DNA from: Castanea sativa
Lineage: Eukaryota; Streptophyta; Magnoliopsida; Fagales; Fagaceae
Direction: 5' to 3'
DNA length: 64,000 nucleotides
NCBI RefSeq assembly: GCF_040712315.1
Contig: NC_134019.1
Coordinates: 39,771,873-39,835,872, forward strand
Part shown: piece by piece, positions 12,904-25,005 of the stretch
Numbering within the stretch: the first letter of the stretch is position 1
How the letters are laid out: the number at the start of each line of letters is the position of its first letter
The notes under the pieces: generated by a model
What the model saw: only the letters and a program-made list of their open reading frames with translations
The model's database searches: none
What the model was told of the DNA's origin: nothing
Program-made: the position numbers and the translations under genes

Positions 12904-13315
12904 GAGCAATCACACCAACTCATGGATAGTCTTTTAAAATACAAAAAGTGTTCAATTTTGCACATTTTAACCCGAAAACCCGCACATCATTCATTGTAAA
13001 AATGTCTAAATATACACAATGGTCTTGTAAATGAACAGTAACCACACATATATACACGGTTACTGTTTACCGTATATATATATATATATTTATTCTTTTT
13101 TCCTCTCTCCTCACTCTCTTTTTCTCATTTCCTTTCTCACCTCACTCTCACGGTTATTGTTTACAGTGTTAAAGAAATGAATATTTGATTTGAATAAATG
13201 TGTATAATAGACAAACTAATGTAGGTGTTTTGTAAAAATAGGTGTGTAACATAAAAAAAGTAGGTTTTAGATGTGCAAAATGAATTTTTTTTTGCATATA
13301 CTGATGTGGATGCTC
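12904..13315. mobile_element. PIF/Harbinger-like MITE, 412 bp
   Basis: The left end is GAGCAATCACACCAAC and the right end is the inverse of GAGCATCCACATCAG. Both sides are flanked by TTA (12901-12903 and 13316-13318), the 3-bp target duplication typical of PIF/Harbinger elements. The interior shares motifs such as CGGTTACTGTTTAC with the elements at 16134-17899 and 26074-26937. The homologous segment near 33355-33385 lacks the element, so it is an empty site. Confidence 0.85.
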
Positions 13316-13318
13316 TTA

Positions 13319-15590
13319 TACGTTTTTGGATGATCAAAGACCTTATCAACAAATCACGTTTCTTTACTCTTCCTTTTTTCCCCCTCCTCAATCTTATAAC
13401 GTATAGGAAAGAAATTAGGAAATTGTGGTGTGGCTTACCTCGACATCTTGATATTGGCCATGAAACAATATATACCAGAGTTAATATTGTTTTTTGGCTA
13501 CATAAATATCGAGAGAGAAACGAAAATGATGCATTAGATGAAGTGGGTTGCATAAATTTGCTTCAATGATGCACACACATAATTAAACAGACAAACAAAT
13601 TAAAAAGATGAAAACGAAAATGGAAATGTAATTAAAAGGCTTACAGTGTAACAAATGGCAATTCCAATAAACCTATATGGATGCACTGGGCAACAACTTA
13701 TGGGGTTACATATATAGGCAATAAAAAATACTTATTTTCTAAATTAGAAGTATCAATCTCTTTCTCATTGAATATTTTTCCTTTTTTTTTTTCTCAATGT
13801 TTTAGTGACCTTTGCTTTATTAATTGACTGTTAGGTTCTCAAAACAAATAAATAAAATATAAAAACATTTAGTTGACTGTTAGGGATCATGTCATTACGT
13901 ATCTTAATTAATTAGTAATAATATATAAGTAGTCATTATCAACTGGCTATTAATTAATGTGCGTAAAAGGGTATCAAAGAATTGATTCTAAAAAAAAAAA
14001 AAAGTATCTAAGAATTGAAAAGGGCCACTAATTATCAAGGCGTGAAAAATGCTATACTTCAAGGCGTGAAAAGTACCAATCAAGTGTCCTATGCAATATG
14101 CAATGCCACCAAAATTTATCAAAGAGTCCCCATATATTTTTAATGAATTCAGATCTTCTAGATTTTTAAGAGTATTCTATCAATAAATTTCTTTGAGTAC
14201 TCTATCAATAAATTTCTTTAAATTCTAACCACTCTTGTATGATTTAAGGGTCTAAATTCTACCATGTCAGCATTCCACTAACAATACTCTTAAAATAATA
14301 AAATAATGTTGCAAACAAAATAATTAAGATTATTATTAATAGAATGCTGACATGACAAAATCTAGACCATTAAATCATTAAAAAATGGTTAAGATTTAAT
14401 AAAATCTATTTAGTAGAGTACCCTAGAAAATGAAGAGGATCTGAATTTATTTTTCACTCAACTAATTCAAGTAAAAGTTCATTGTCTAAATAGAAATATT
14501 TTGCAACAATATCATGATTTTTAAAGTTCCAGGATCTTGGGATAATTTTTAAGTACTGAAAGTTATACATCATGGAATCTCATTGTAAGACCTAGATGCA
14601 ATATGTTGAGATATTGTCTAACAATGTTAGATGTAAAAGTCAACTATTAGTAGTTTCAATTAGCTCAACTGGTAAAGTCTCTGATAGTTGAATAAGTTAT
14701 CTGGAATTCAATTTCCTACTTACACAAAAAACCAATTAATATTTACAATAATATAATCATTAGAAGCGGAGATTCTATAAAAAAAAAAAAAAAAAAAGTC
14801 AACCATTGAATTAACAATTCAATTTAATGTCATACAATTTAATATTGTTTTATAAATTCAAATGGCAATCTCACGTCATACGATTTTAAATTGAATAAAC
14901 AAAGTCCATCATAATAACAATTAACAATTTTTCTTTTGTTTTTATAGGGAACGTGTTCGGTGTTCCTTGAATTTCACGGCTCTCAAAATGATTTGAGACA
15001 ATCACTACACCGAAAGGGTTTCCGCAAGAAAGTTATCTCATGATGAGAAAGGCAGAGCTTTAGAAATATTTATTTTTCCAAAGTCAAAATTTTTATTTAT
15101 TTTTTTGGAGAAACCAAAGTCAAATTGATAACCAATGTAATCGTGTGCTTTTATTTTTAATTTTTAATTTTTTTATCTACCTATTCAGTTAGTTAATATT
15201 TTTTGGTAGACTACTTCGATAATATACAAAGTTGACAATATAAGATAAATACTCGGCAACTAGTTCGTTTTTGTAGAACTCTCATGAGAATATTTGACCT
15301 TTTGTCAAAGACCAATAAACGAATAAACTATAACTCGGGTGAAGAGTCATAACCCAAGCTAAAAGAAATGGTAAAGCCAAAAGCCATTAGAGGAAAATGA
15401 GATTTTGGGAAAAATGGGATAGCATTTCAGATTTATCTTTTAGAAAGAAAGTGATACATTTGCTAAAGAAGTCTTTCCTTCAACAAGACCAGCCTTGTGA
15501 CTAGAGAAAAGAAAGTTTAATTGAACCACAATTTGAAGCCTTAAATAAAAACTATATATTAAAAGCCTTTCCATGCCATGGCATAGAAGC
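13319..15590. other. Intergenic duplicated flank between XIP-A and XIP-B
   Basis: No gene is seen. 13319-13990 resembles 33380-33960, 14600-14850 resembles 35800-35930, and 14950-15150 resembles 21050-21430 and 40075-40150. From about 15360 the sequence matches the 3' flank of other XIP units, which marks the start of the XIP-B unit. Confidence 0.6.
14146..14447. mobile_element. Long-inverted-repeat foldback MITE
   Basis: The outer ends AATTCAGATCTTCT and the inverse of AGAGGATCTGAATT pair. An inner pair around GTCTAAATTCTACCATGTCA and TGACATGACAAAATCTAGAC also pairs, so most of the 302-bp element can fold on itself. No clear target duplication could be fixed, so the superfamily is uncertain (MULE-like foldback or hAT). 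Confidence 0.65.
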
Positions 15591-16133
15591 TTAATCTTTA
15601 TCTTGAAGATAATTGGGAGAGCCATTTCCTTCAAAACAAGTCCTTGCTAGCTTCATGATATCATACTCTCCATTGACATTGACCAAGCCCTCCTTAGGTA
15701 GGGTTTTAGAATAACCATAATAAACAATGCAAGCTAGAAATGGCCCCAACCAAAATACCCAATGTCCATACCACAATTGACCTCCTTGAATCAATGCTGG
15801 GCCTAAGCACCTTGCAGGGTTTAGGCCTGCACCAGCATAGCCTGGCTCCCCAGCAGTGACCACAATGGACACATAAACTGCTATAGAAAGTGATGCTGAT
15901 AAAAGAACACAAACCATAGTCACCCCAAGTTCTTTGCACCTTTTCTTGTCAAATCCCACTGTAATACCAAGCAAGAGGACAATAAAGGTGCACACAAACT
16001 CTAACATTAGTGCAGTTCCAAGGCTTACACCAGACCCATCGCTATATAATTAGATGGTGCAACCACCTAACATGTACTTGACAATTGCATCATGGCTCAT
16101 CACACACTTGATTGATCAAGAGGTAGCCCATTA

Positions 16134-17899
16134 GAGCAATCGCATCAGTATGTCTAAAAGATTCCGTCTATTTTACACAAAAAAAAACTTACTTTTTCTA
16201 TTTTACACAATCACTTTTACAAAACACTCACATCAGTTTATTTATTATAAATACTTTTTTATTAAAATAATATTTTTCCTCACTTTTTTTTATTATTTCC
16301 CACCTACCCCCACCTAACCCATAAAGTATTTGCCTCTCGCTTTCCCCTAACCCACAAAGTCTCCGCCCCTCTCTCATCCCTCAAAGTCTCTGCATCATTT
16401 TTTTTTTTTTTTTGACAGTTCGAAATCTACAAGGAAGAGAGAAGATGATGATGATGAAGAAGATGAAGATGATTGAAACATAAGGAAATCCCTCATCTCT
16501 CTCCTTAATTCTTAGATCCCTTAAGTCTCTGCTATCATTGAGTTTGTATTTGATTTTGGGTTTAGGTTATGGGTTTTCAGTTAATGGTTTAATTTTGAGT
16601 TGATTTTCTATGAATTTTGGGTTTGATTTTGAGTTGGGTTTGGGATGGGTTTGAGTTGATTTTAAGTTGGTTCGTGTTGATTTTGAGTTATTTTTGGTTT
16701 GATTTTGTTGATTTTGTGTTTGGATTATCAAATGTTGAAATGAGTTGTGGTGGTAGACCGGTGATAGTTGAGTGGTGCTGTGTTTGTATTTGGTTGATAC
16801 TTTCTTGACTGGTGTTGGTCTGTAACAGAGGAGCAAGAATATGAGGGAGAAGAGAAAAGCCTGAGTTCGTTTTAGAGGAAGAAGAGAGAGAAAAAAGGGA
16901 GCCAAATTGGAAAATTATTAAAATATCAAATATACGAGCTACAGTAACTGTGTATATATGCACGGTTATTGTAGTAATTGTGTATAAATACACAATTTTA
17001 CACCCACTGATGTAGGTGTTTTTTTGACCAAAATGTGTAAAATGAAGGGATTTTTGTATTTTAGAAGACCCACTGAGAGCAACCACATCAGTTGGTGCAT
17101 AATTTCCTTCTATTTTGCAAGAAAAGTCTTACTTTTTCTATTTTACACATCCACTTTTACAAAACACCCACATCAGTTTATCTATTCTACACACTTATTT
17201 AATAAAATATTCATCAAACAAAGAATAAAAAAATGGATCAAAACAAACAACGATCAATGAGAAACCCACTTATTAAACAATGAGATTGACGCCTTAAGCA
17301 ACAAGATCGACGCCTCCGCCAATAATAACGGCAACTCTGAGGTATATCGGCTGAATCTCATAAAACTTCGGAAACTCAATATAAACCTGGTTCAGCTCTT
17401 TGTAATCCTTAGCCAAAAGACAAGCAAAAAGCAAATTATTGAGAGATTTAACTGTTCGAGGAATACCTAGATTGTGAATTCGCTTGAAAGTGTCAATGAC
17501 TTGTGGAATCATCTTGGCTTGACTGTACAGAACGATAGCGTGAGAAGGGAAACACTTCGTTTTGAGGTCGGGCCGAGAGGTTAGGAGGTTGTTGAGGAAC
17601 TGGTGAATTGTGTCGAAGTGATTGGATTTAGAGAGCTTAGAAATGACAACGGAGAAAGGGATGCAGTCGAGGTGGGATTCAGGTATAGAAAGGAGAGAGA
17701 AAAAATTGTTAAAATATTAAATGCACATGCTACAGTAACCGTGTATATTTGCACGATTACTGTAGCAATTGTGCATTTATGCACAATTTTATATGCACTG
17801 ATGTGGGTATTTTTTTTGCTCAAAATGTGTAAAATCAGTTGCTTTTTCCATTTTGTACAACTTTGCACATGTTAATGGGATGCTCTGATGTGGATGCTC
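16134..17899. mobile_element. Composite PIF/Harbinger-like element inside XIP-B exon 2
   Basis: The ends GAGCAATCGCATCAG and the inverse of GAGCATCCACATCAG are inverted repeats flanked by TTA (16131-16133 and 17900-17902). Aligning XIP-A across the site shows that exactly this block is extra. An internal terminus, GAGCAACCACATCAG near 17076, and two copies of the motif CACTGATGTAGGTGTTTTT (17006 and 17796 regions) show that two related elements are fused or nested. No transposase is present. The right half contains a piece of a PPR gene. Confidence 0.88.
17285..17695 (-). pseudogene. Captured fragment of a PPR-protein gene
   Basis: On the minus strand an open frame of about 130 codons runs through this segment. 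It reads like plant pentatricopeptide-repeat proteins: helix pairs such as SHAIVLYSQAKMIPQVIDTF, then GIPRTVKSLNNLLFACLLA and KDYKELNQVYIEFPKFYEIQ. These match the 35-residue PPR pattern (a-helix, turn, b-helix) of short mitochondrial-type PPR proteins. It lies wholly inside the Harbinger-like element, has no start context or C-terminus, and its 3' side runs into element sequence shared with 26.3 kb. It is best read as a transduplicated gene piece. Whether it is transcribed is unknown. Confidence 0.75.
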
Positions 17900-18486
17900 T
17901 TATAGGGCCAATGCATTGCCCCCAACAAATAGACGCATGCACGTACGTACAAGAGTAACAGCACCCTTGAGGGCTGCAATGAATGTAACCAATGGATTCA
18001 GAATGGCCCCAGATAGAGGAATGATTGTCAAGATGAACACGAAACAAATGATGAACACCACAAACGGGACCAGCAGCTTGGGTTCAGAGACACGAGATTC
18101 AAAGCATGAAATAATGGATGTAATGAGTGTGAATATAAAGAAGGTAGTTGCCACTGTCTCTGTAAGGGCTGCCCTCCACAGCTGAAAGAAGAAACGAAGA
18201 GGGAAAAATTAATCCTACTCTTATTTAACAAGTTGGTACATAAAACATCAAAAGAGTGATTATAAAACTCAAAACCAAATTCTTCAACTTTTAAACACAA
18301 AACAAGGAAGCAATTCAAAAAAAATTATTTATTATTTTATTGATACGAGTCATATGACATCAATCACATTCTAATTTGGTTTGAGGGGGTCTGATTTTCA
18401 GATTTAGCTAGGAATTTAAATTTATACAATTTTAGATGTTTAGAATTTGATTTGAAACTAAAAAAACTACAGGATTTAATTTGTAA

Positions 18487-19560
18487 CAATCTCAAACTTC
18501 TGAATTTAATTTAAAATAACCCGTAAAGCATAAGATTTGAAATGTAACAAGTTTGTAAGCTATCCCCACATATAGAAACATTTAGCAGTTGTATTAATAA
18601 GGTTATCTTATCTAAGTGAGTGAGATGGTTTTCTTGACTTTTATGCAATATAAGTATTATGAATTAGTTATTTGACTGGAAAATTAAGCTACAATAAAAT
18701 ATTAATTTGGATTCGATGATTATGAATATTGGGCTTTAATTTTAAGGGTCTAGTTAATGGAAAATATAGAAAATTCTTAAAAACTGAGCTGCTTTTTTTC
18801 ACATAATTTTTTAAAGTATTTTCTAAACGAATATGGCTAGAGTATATGTTAACAAAATCTTTTTTTAATAATATAATATATAAGATAGATGATATTCTAA
18901 GAAGACGAGCAATTTTTAAAAAATTATAACATAAAACGGACGATACACAACACCAGCATGACACGAATATGACTCATGTATAATACTCTAAATGAAGTGT
19001 TTGTGCTTCCTAGATGATAATTGCCCCATCTCAAACTTCTGGATTTTAATCCCTAAAGTATAAGATTTAAAATGTAACAAGTTTGTAAGCTGTCCCTACA
19101 TATAGAAACATTTAACAGTTGTATTAATAATAAGGTTATCTTAACTAAGTGAGTGAGATGGTTTTCTTGACTTTTGTGCAATATAAGTATTATGAATTAG
19201 TTATTTGACCGGAAAATTAAGCTACAATAAAATACTAATTTGGATTTGATGATAATGAATATTGGGCTTTAATTTTAAGGGTCTAGTTAATGGAAAAAAT
19301 ATAAAATTGTTGAAAAATGAGTTGCTTTTTTTCATAATTTTTTTAAGTATTTTCTAAACGAATATGCCTAGAGCATATATTAACAAAATCTTATTTTAAT
19401 AATATAATATATAAGATATATGATAATTTAAGAAGAGACGATCAATTTTTGAAAAGTTATAACATAAAATGGGCAGTACGATACCAGCATGATACGAATA
19501 TGAATCATGCATGACATCCTAAATGAGATGTTCGTGCTTCGCCCCATGCTTAAGTACTCC
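18487..19560. repeat. Tandem duplication of about 530 bp in the XIP-B intron
   Basis: The block starting near 18487 (CTCAAACTTCTGAATTTAA, then AATGTAACAAGTTTGTAAGC at 18541) is repeated from 19028 (the same marker at 19071), an offset of 530 bases with roughly 90% identity by eye. The XIP-D intron has a single copy interrupted by a Helitron-like insertion. Confidence 0.85.
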
Positions 19561-20615
19561 TTGTGAACAGCAAGATTACTAAATCTAAAATGGACCGAAA
19601 GAAGAAGGCCTATCGACTCGAGCATCTTATATATAAGTCAACCTTGTCAATCTAACCTCGGATAAGTAAATTTCATGGGCACCAATTGAGTCAAGGAAAG
19701 TGCTCTGTTTTCTCAAATAATTTTGAGAAACCTTGATCAGTTCCACCAGAGATAACGACATCCATAGCTCCATTCCTACACAAGGAAAAAGGAAGAAAGC
19801 TTTCATTTCGGAAAATCATAAGCAAAATTTGTACAAAAGAGAAGGGGCCTTTGCCTTCTGCAAATTGGCTACTCCCACCATGTTTCAATTATTGACTAAA
19901 TTTTCATTTTATTTTATTTTTTCTAAAGTTTGGTATTAGATCTTCCTAGGAGGGTGTGTGGAAGTCTGAACTTGGAGGATAATGATCATTCTCATTTCAT
20001 AGTTTAGATTATATCTTAAAAATTTTAAAGGTTTATATTATAGTATGTTATTTGAAAATATAAATAACATGATACTTTGTTGTACACTGTTAGATACAAT
20101 TAAAAAAAATATACATTATAAAATCAATAAAGATCTTAACCCTAGTACTTAATTATTCAATAAGATTCATTCTACTTGGACAAGAGAATACAAGAATGCT
20201 TAGATATAAATGAACATCATAATTAACTACATGCATAAACTTGCCGGTCTGTAATTAGTGAGCATTCACAACACCTCCAGTCTCCTCTGGCACCTATATA
20301 TATAGATGTGCAATTATAACATAGTGCAATAATATGTTGATATTGTATTATCATAGTGACCGGTATTCAATTTATATAGTTTGAGGAAGTTCTATAATAC
20401 TACTATGTTTTTTGAGAATATGGTATCCAATATGACTATAATTATGTATTCTAAATGCTTTTTTTTTTGGTTCTAAAAAAAGAAGTCTTGATTTCATGAA
20501 TATAAATAATAATAAAAAATACAAAAATTAAAACAATTGAAATACGCAATTTTTAACATAGTGGGTACCATATCCCAAAAGTACCTACTTATTTTCTATT
20601 AATTTCCCTGCTAAC

Positions 20616-20618
<3 letters not shown>

Positions 20619-20703
<85 letters not shown>
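20619..20703. repeat. (AT)n followed by (GA)n microsatellite
   Basis: About 46 bases of alternating AT are followed directly by about 36 bases of alternating GA. Other pure dinucleotide tracts are (AT)n at about 10269-10305, 22705-22747, 23040-23075, 23183-23240 and 61387-61440, and (TG)n at 44112-44148. (ATT)n lies at 41742-41788 and (TAA)n at 45498-45535 and 49048-49086. Confidence 0.95.
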
Positions 20704-20707
<4 letters not shown>

Positions 20708-21127
20708 AGAAGGAAGAATAAAGAAACTTGATTTGTGTTGATTAGGTCTTTGATCATGCAAAAAAGCATAGGTTGGTAAGGTGCAGAAACAAAAAGGAAA
20801 AAAGCTGGATAAGAGTGTTGAAGAATAAGAGCACTGAAAGGAAATTAAGAGTGATCCATCAGTGTCCCTAACGTACTGAATTGGCATGTATTACGCAATT
20901 AAGAGAAAATCACTTACTAAATTTGATGCATTAGATGAAGTGGGTTACAAAAACAAAGAGAGAGACGCACGAAATTGATGCATTAGATGAAGTGGTTTAC
21001 ATAAACAAAGAGAAAGAAATGAAAATGGAAACGTTATCATTTTTTTAGGGGGGAGGGGGCTGTTCTTTGAAGTTCAGGGCCAAATGTTTGAGACAATTAC
21101 TACACCGAAAGGATTTCCGAAAGAGAT

Positions 21128-21399
21128 AATGAATGTGTTTGGATTCAAGGCTGCGTTTTGCGTTTTGCGTTTCAAGCTTTTTTTTTTTTTTTTTTCCAAG
21201 CCGCAGATGTTGACCAGTCTTCCGTGAACAGTGTATTCGTGCACTGTTCACGGACCCACAAATTTCACTTTTCAGTCACTTTTTCATTAAAAATGGGTCC
21301 CGCGGTACTATTCACACATTTTAAAATTATTTTGCTACAGTATTTTCAGTTTTCAGTTTTCAGTTTTCAGCAATAAGTTCTATCCAAACGGACCCAATA
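21128..21399. mobile_element. hAT-like MITE in the XIP-B upstream flank
   Basis: The segment begins near ATGTGTTTGGATTCAAGG and ends TATCCAAACGGACCCA, giving inverted termini of the GTTTGGAT/ATCCAAAC type that is common in plant hAT MITEs. The homologous flank at 15030-15045 and at about 40105 lacks it. The interior has an inverted pair, GTGAACAGTGTATTCGTGCACTGTTCAC. The target duplication is unclear. Confidence 0.6.
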
Positions 21400-22699
21400 T
21401 ATCTCCTGAGAAAGGAAAAGCTTTAGAAGTATTTTTATTTTATTTTCCAATATCAAATTGTTCTTCCATGCAATCTTGTGTCTTTTTTAATCTTTTTATT
21501 CAGTTAATATTTTTTGGTAGACTACTTCGATAAATTCAAATATGACAATATATATAAGAAACATACTCGGCAACCATTTCATTTGTGTGTTACTCCCACC
21601 AGTATACTTGACCTTTACCAAAGGTCAGTAAAAGAATAAATGATAACTTGGATGAAAAGTCATAAACCTAGCTAGCTAAAAGAAATGGTTAAAGCCAAAA
21701 GCCACTTGAACCAAAAAGTCAACATTTTCACACGATTTTCCTTTAAAATTAAAAAAAAAAATTTAGATTTTTTTTTGGTAAATTATTAATGTGGTCATAC
21801 AAGTATTAGGTATAGTTTAATTTAGTTACTCAACTATTTCTATTATCCCTTAATTTTAAAATTAAATCATTTTTTTTTAGAAAGTTTCAACCTATGGTGT
21901 CTGCTCTTGATGATAGCTCTTTATCATCAGACCAAGACATCAATTAGTTTTTGGTGTAGACAGAGATTGAACTTCAAATCTCTTATTCAACAATTAGAAA
22001 CTTTACCAGTTGAGCTAACTGGAACAAATCATTTGATTCTTAGATTTCCTCTCATTTCATTTTTTTTTTTTTGGGTACAAGATATAATTTCTACTTTAAC
22101 CTAATATAAGTGTATATGTGTGTAAAGTTCTCTCTTGGAGACATGAACCTCGGCTCTTGCCCCCCATACCTCACAAGTATTTATACTTGTAGAGTGACCA
22201 CTGCACCAAGGGTGTGCAGTAGTAGAATTCCTCTCATTTCTATTTTTAAAAAAAAATTAAGTTGATATGCTAAATTGATCAAACATTAAAAAGCTAATAT
22301 GGAAAGTGTCAATTTTTAAACTAATTCTAGTAAAATTTAATTAGAGAGAGGATTCAATGACAACATTAACTTCTTAATTTTTTGAATGTAGTGAGATTAC
22401 ATTAATATAATTAATTGTTGAAGGAATAAAATAAACTAAAGTTTAATAGTTGAAAAATTAAATTAGTAATTAGCTCCCAATGTTTTGGCCCATTTGGAGG
22501 GGGGGGGGGGGGGTTTATTCTCAGGGAGACCTTTCCTACCGCTAGTATGTGTCAGTTGGTCCAAACATTTCTTATTATTTTATTATTATTATTATTATTA
22601 CAAGATAAAGAAGTGAGAGATTAAAATCCTTGAAGTCTTTATTGAAAATGCAAAAAAATGTCATTTATGAGTTACAACTTAGAAAGCACTTGGGCTTCG

Positions 22700-22701
<2 letters not shown>

Positions 22702-22750
<49 letters not shown>

Positions 22751-23013
22751 GCAAAACTAAGAGAAAGTCAAATTAGAATATCCATTGAAGTCCAATTGTG
22801 TGTCATGTGTCATTTTTATGATTTATTTTTTTGTGCTAAGCGAATTATTGAATACAAAAATCAAAGAGTCCAAATCCAAATAGATTCTAAATTGAATTTC
22901 AATTAGAGTCTAATTTTGTGTCACATGTCCATCTATTTTTTATATAATTTTTATGGCAAATAAGTTATTGGGTGAAAAACTGAAGAATTTAAATTCAATT
23001 AAATTATATATAT

Positions 23014-23079
<66 letters not shown>

Positions 23080-23179
23080 CAATCTAATTAGAAACTATTA
23101 CATATTTTAGATGGACACGTGAAACTATTACATATTATAGAAATCCAATTAGATTATATAATCCAATCTAAATCTAATT

Positions 23180-23242
<63 letters not shown>

Positions 23243-23349
23243 GAGAAATTATTACATATTTTAGAAATCTATTGTTTAAAAATAGTGTAAACTAATATCA
23301 TGTATAATTTTAACATGTTCTATAACATATGTACATAGTTACATACTAG
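22702..23349 (+). mobile_element. Helitron-like non-autonomous element, plus strand
   Basis: The left part begins TCTATATATAT, runs through an AT microsatellite and continues into the AAAACTAAGAGAAAGTC motif that recurs in several elements of the window (45.55, 45.83, 48.77, 49.09 and 60.54 kb). The right end is CTAG followed by T at 23346-23350. TC at the start and CTAG|T at the end fit Helitrons, but the left border is blurred by the microsatellite. Confidence 0.5.
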
Positions 23350-23361
23350 TTTATATTAATA

Positions 23362-25005
23362 CTAGCCTCTGAGTATGCGCTTACTCGCGTGCTCAGAGGC
23401 TCTTTAATTTTTTTGAGTAAAAGTTAATAATTTGCATAAATTATAATTTGGGATTAATATATTTTCTAATCACAAAAAAAAAAAAAAAAATAGAGGTGTG
23501 ATGAGTGTTAAGTGGATATTCAAAAAGTGTGTAAAACACCTATGAACAATTAGACCCCCAATTTACAAATTACCAACACAAGCTTATTATCAAACAACGT
23601 ATGTGCGGAATATGAAGATAAGCTAAATCAGAATTGGTAAAACAATCTAAACCGAAATTAATCACAACCACAACAACAATTAAAAGGTAAAGATTAAGGG
23701 AAGAGAGATACAAATACAAAGACAACACAACGATGTGTTATTGAAGAGGAAACCGAAGTCCTCGGCGTAAAACCTCTCCGCCGCCCTCCAAACGGTCAAT
23801 AATCCACTAGAGAATGAAGTTGGGATACATGAATAGCAGAAGACCCTCCAAGCCTAATTTATCCAATGTACCTAAGCCCTCCAAGCTTCTTGCTCCAATG
23901 AGGTTACGTTGAACCTTTGTCTTCTCTAGCTTACCGAATTCCGCTATAGGCCATAGCATCAACCAATATCAATTGGTCCTTTCCTAACTGCTTCCCAAGT
24001 ACCAAATAACATTTTCACAGATATGGGTATGGTGAGAAAAAGATTTGGCTAAATGTACCTCTCAAGGATGTAACAATGGAGAGGGTGAGAGTAGAAGAAT
24101 TTGGAGAATCAAGGGATAAAGATTGTGGATGAGTCAATCTTGTTTTTCTCAAGGGTTTATCTCTCAAAATTCTCTCTAGAGGCTCTCAACAATACATGGT
24201 TATAAGGGACATTATACTGGTGTGTGTTTGGAATGCGAAAGGTCAGTTTTTCCCAAACAGAGTGGTCTGGTGACTTGACCTCGCGACTTAACTGAGTCGC
24301 GAGTCTAAGTCGTGAGCTAATTGTCTGGCCAGATTGGAAGTTTTTTCCTGTAGTGCTCGAGCTGGCGTGACTCTTCAGCTCCTCTGCATACTTCACACGT
24401 GTGCCTCCTTTGGCAACTTGCCAGCCGTGAGCTAGTCGCAAGATCCAATTGCGAGGCCCTGCTTGAGTGCACACTCTTGAGTTTTTCTTCACACTCTCTC
24501 ACACACTACCCTTACATGATTCCCACCTAAATACAGGGTTTCTAAATGCTGAATTACAAGCAAATTGGCACGGAATAAAGCCAACAAAATGATTGAATAA
24601 ATTCAATCTTACATTAAGCATTTGTGGTGAAATAATTTTATGTGATGTGATTTGTTGCTCAAAGGCTATTTAAAAAAAAAAAATTATGTGATGTGAGTAG
24701 TTTTTTTTTTTTTTTTTTTAATTTATGGAATTTGTTTTATTGGAACCCTTGGTAGTTTTTTATTTTATTTTTTATTTTATAGGAGCTGTGGGTGGGTGGC
24801 CTTTCTTTCTTATTTTTGGTTAGAAGCATGAGGTAGTGGGGCTGGGAAGTGGGAAGTGTGAGGGTAGTAGGAAAATTTTAGTTGATTTACCATCTTAACT
24901 TTATTTCTCTTTTTAAGGAATAAGAATAGATTAATTAAATTATGAGTATTTTTTATAGTAAAAAAAGTAATACCTCACTTTGTGAATCCTCTTAATATAT
25001 ATAGA
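23362..25005 (-). mobile_element. Helitron-like element, minus strand, with nested solo LTR
   Basis: Read on the minus strand it starts TCTATATATATTAAGAGG after an A (25006). It ends with a strong hairpin, AGCCTCTGAG paired with CTCAGAGGCT (23364-23401), then CTAG before T. These are the diagnostic Helitron features: 5' TC, a 3' hairpin, a CTRR end and insertion between A and T. No Rep/helicase is encoded. About two thirds of its length is a solo LTR inserted later. Confidence 0.75.
23513..24613 (-). mobile_element. Solo LTR, 1.1 kb family, copy 1
   Basis: On the minus strand it begins TGTAAGATTG and ends GAATATCCA. It is flanked by an exact 5-bp direct repeat TTAAG (23508-23512 and 24614-24618). 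Related copies lie at 28602-29675 (plus) and about 33961-35050 (minus). There is no internal retrotransposon region, so it is a solo LTR made by recombination between two LTRs. Confidence 0.8.

Larger units (their letters stand above)
15591..19765 (-). pseudogene. XIP: XIP-B: aquaporin pseudogene broken by a transposon
   Basis: Exon 1 is 19765-19657. It starts like XIP-A and XIP-D but has lost 17 bases, which shifts the frame and gives an early stop. Exon 2 starts after the acceptor at 18181 with LWRAAL in place of MWRAAL. It carries the NPL loop-B motif, then a 4-base duplication (GTAC repeated, about 17940-17950) shifts the frame after the third helix. A 1766-bp element (16134-17899) then splits the exon. 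Beyond it the reading frame resumes with LGGC, meets an in-frame TAA in loop C near 16049, and continues with an intact second half including NPARC and the tail (stop at 15591). Four independent lesions make a working channel very unlikely. The donor after exon 1 (GAG|GTTAGA) is also weaker than in XIP-A. Confidence 0.93.
19766..22701. other. Upstream flank of XIP-B, gene-free
   Basis: No gene is seen. It contains an (AT)n-(GA)n microsatellite (20619-20703), a MITE (about 21128-21399) and segments shared with other XIP upstream regions. 21040-21720 matches 14950-15400 and 40080-40350, and 22340-22560 matches 41040-41270. Confidence 0.6.
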
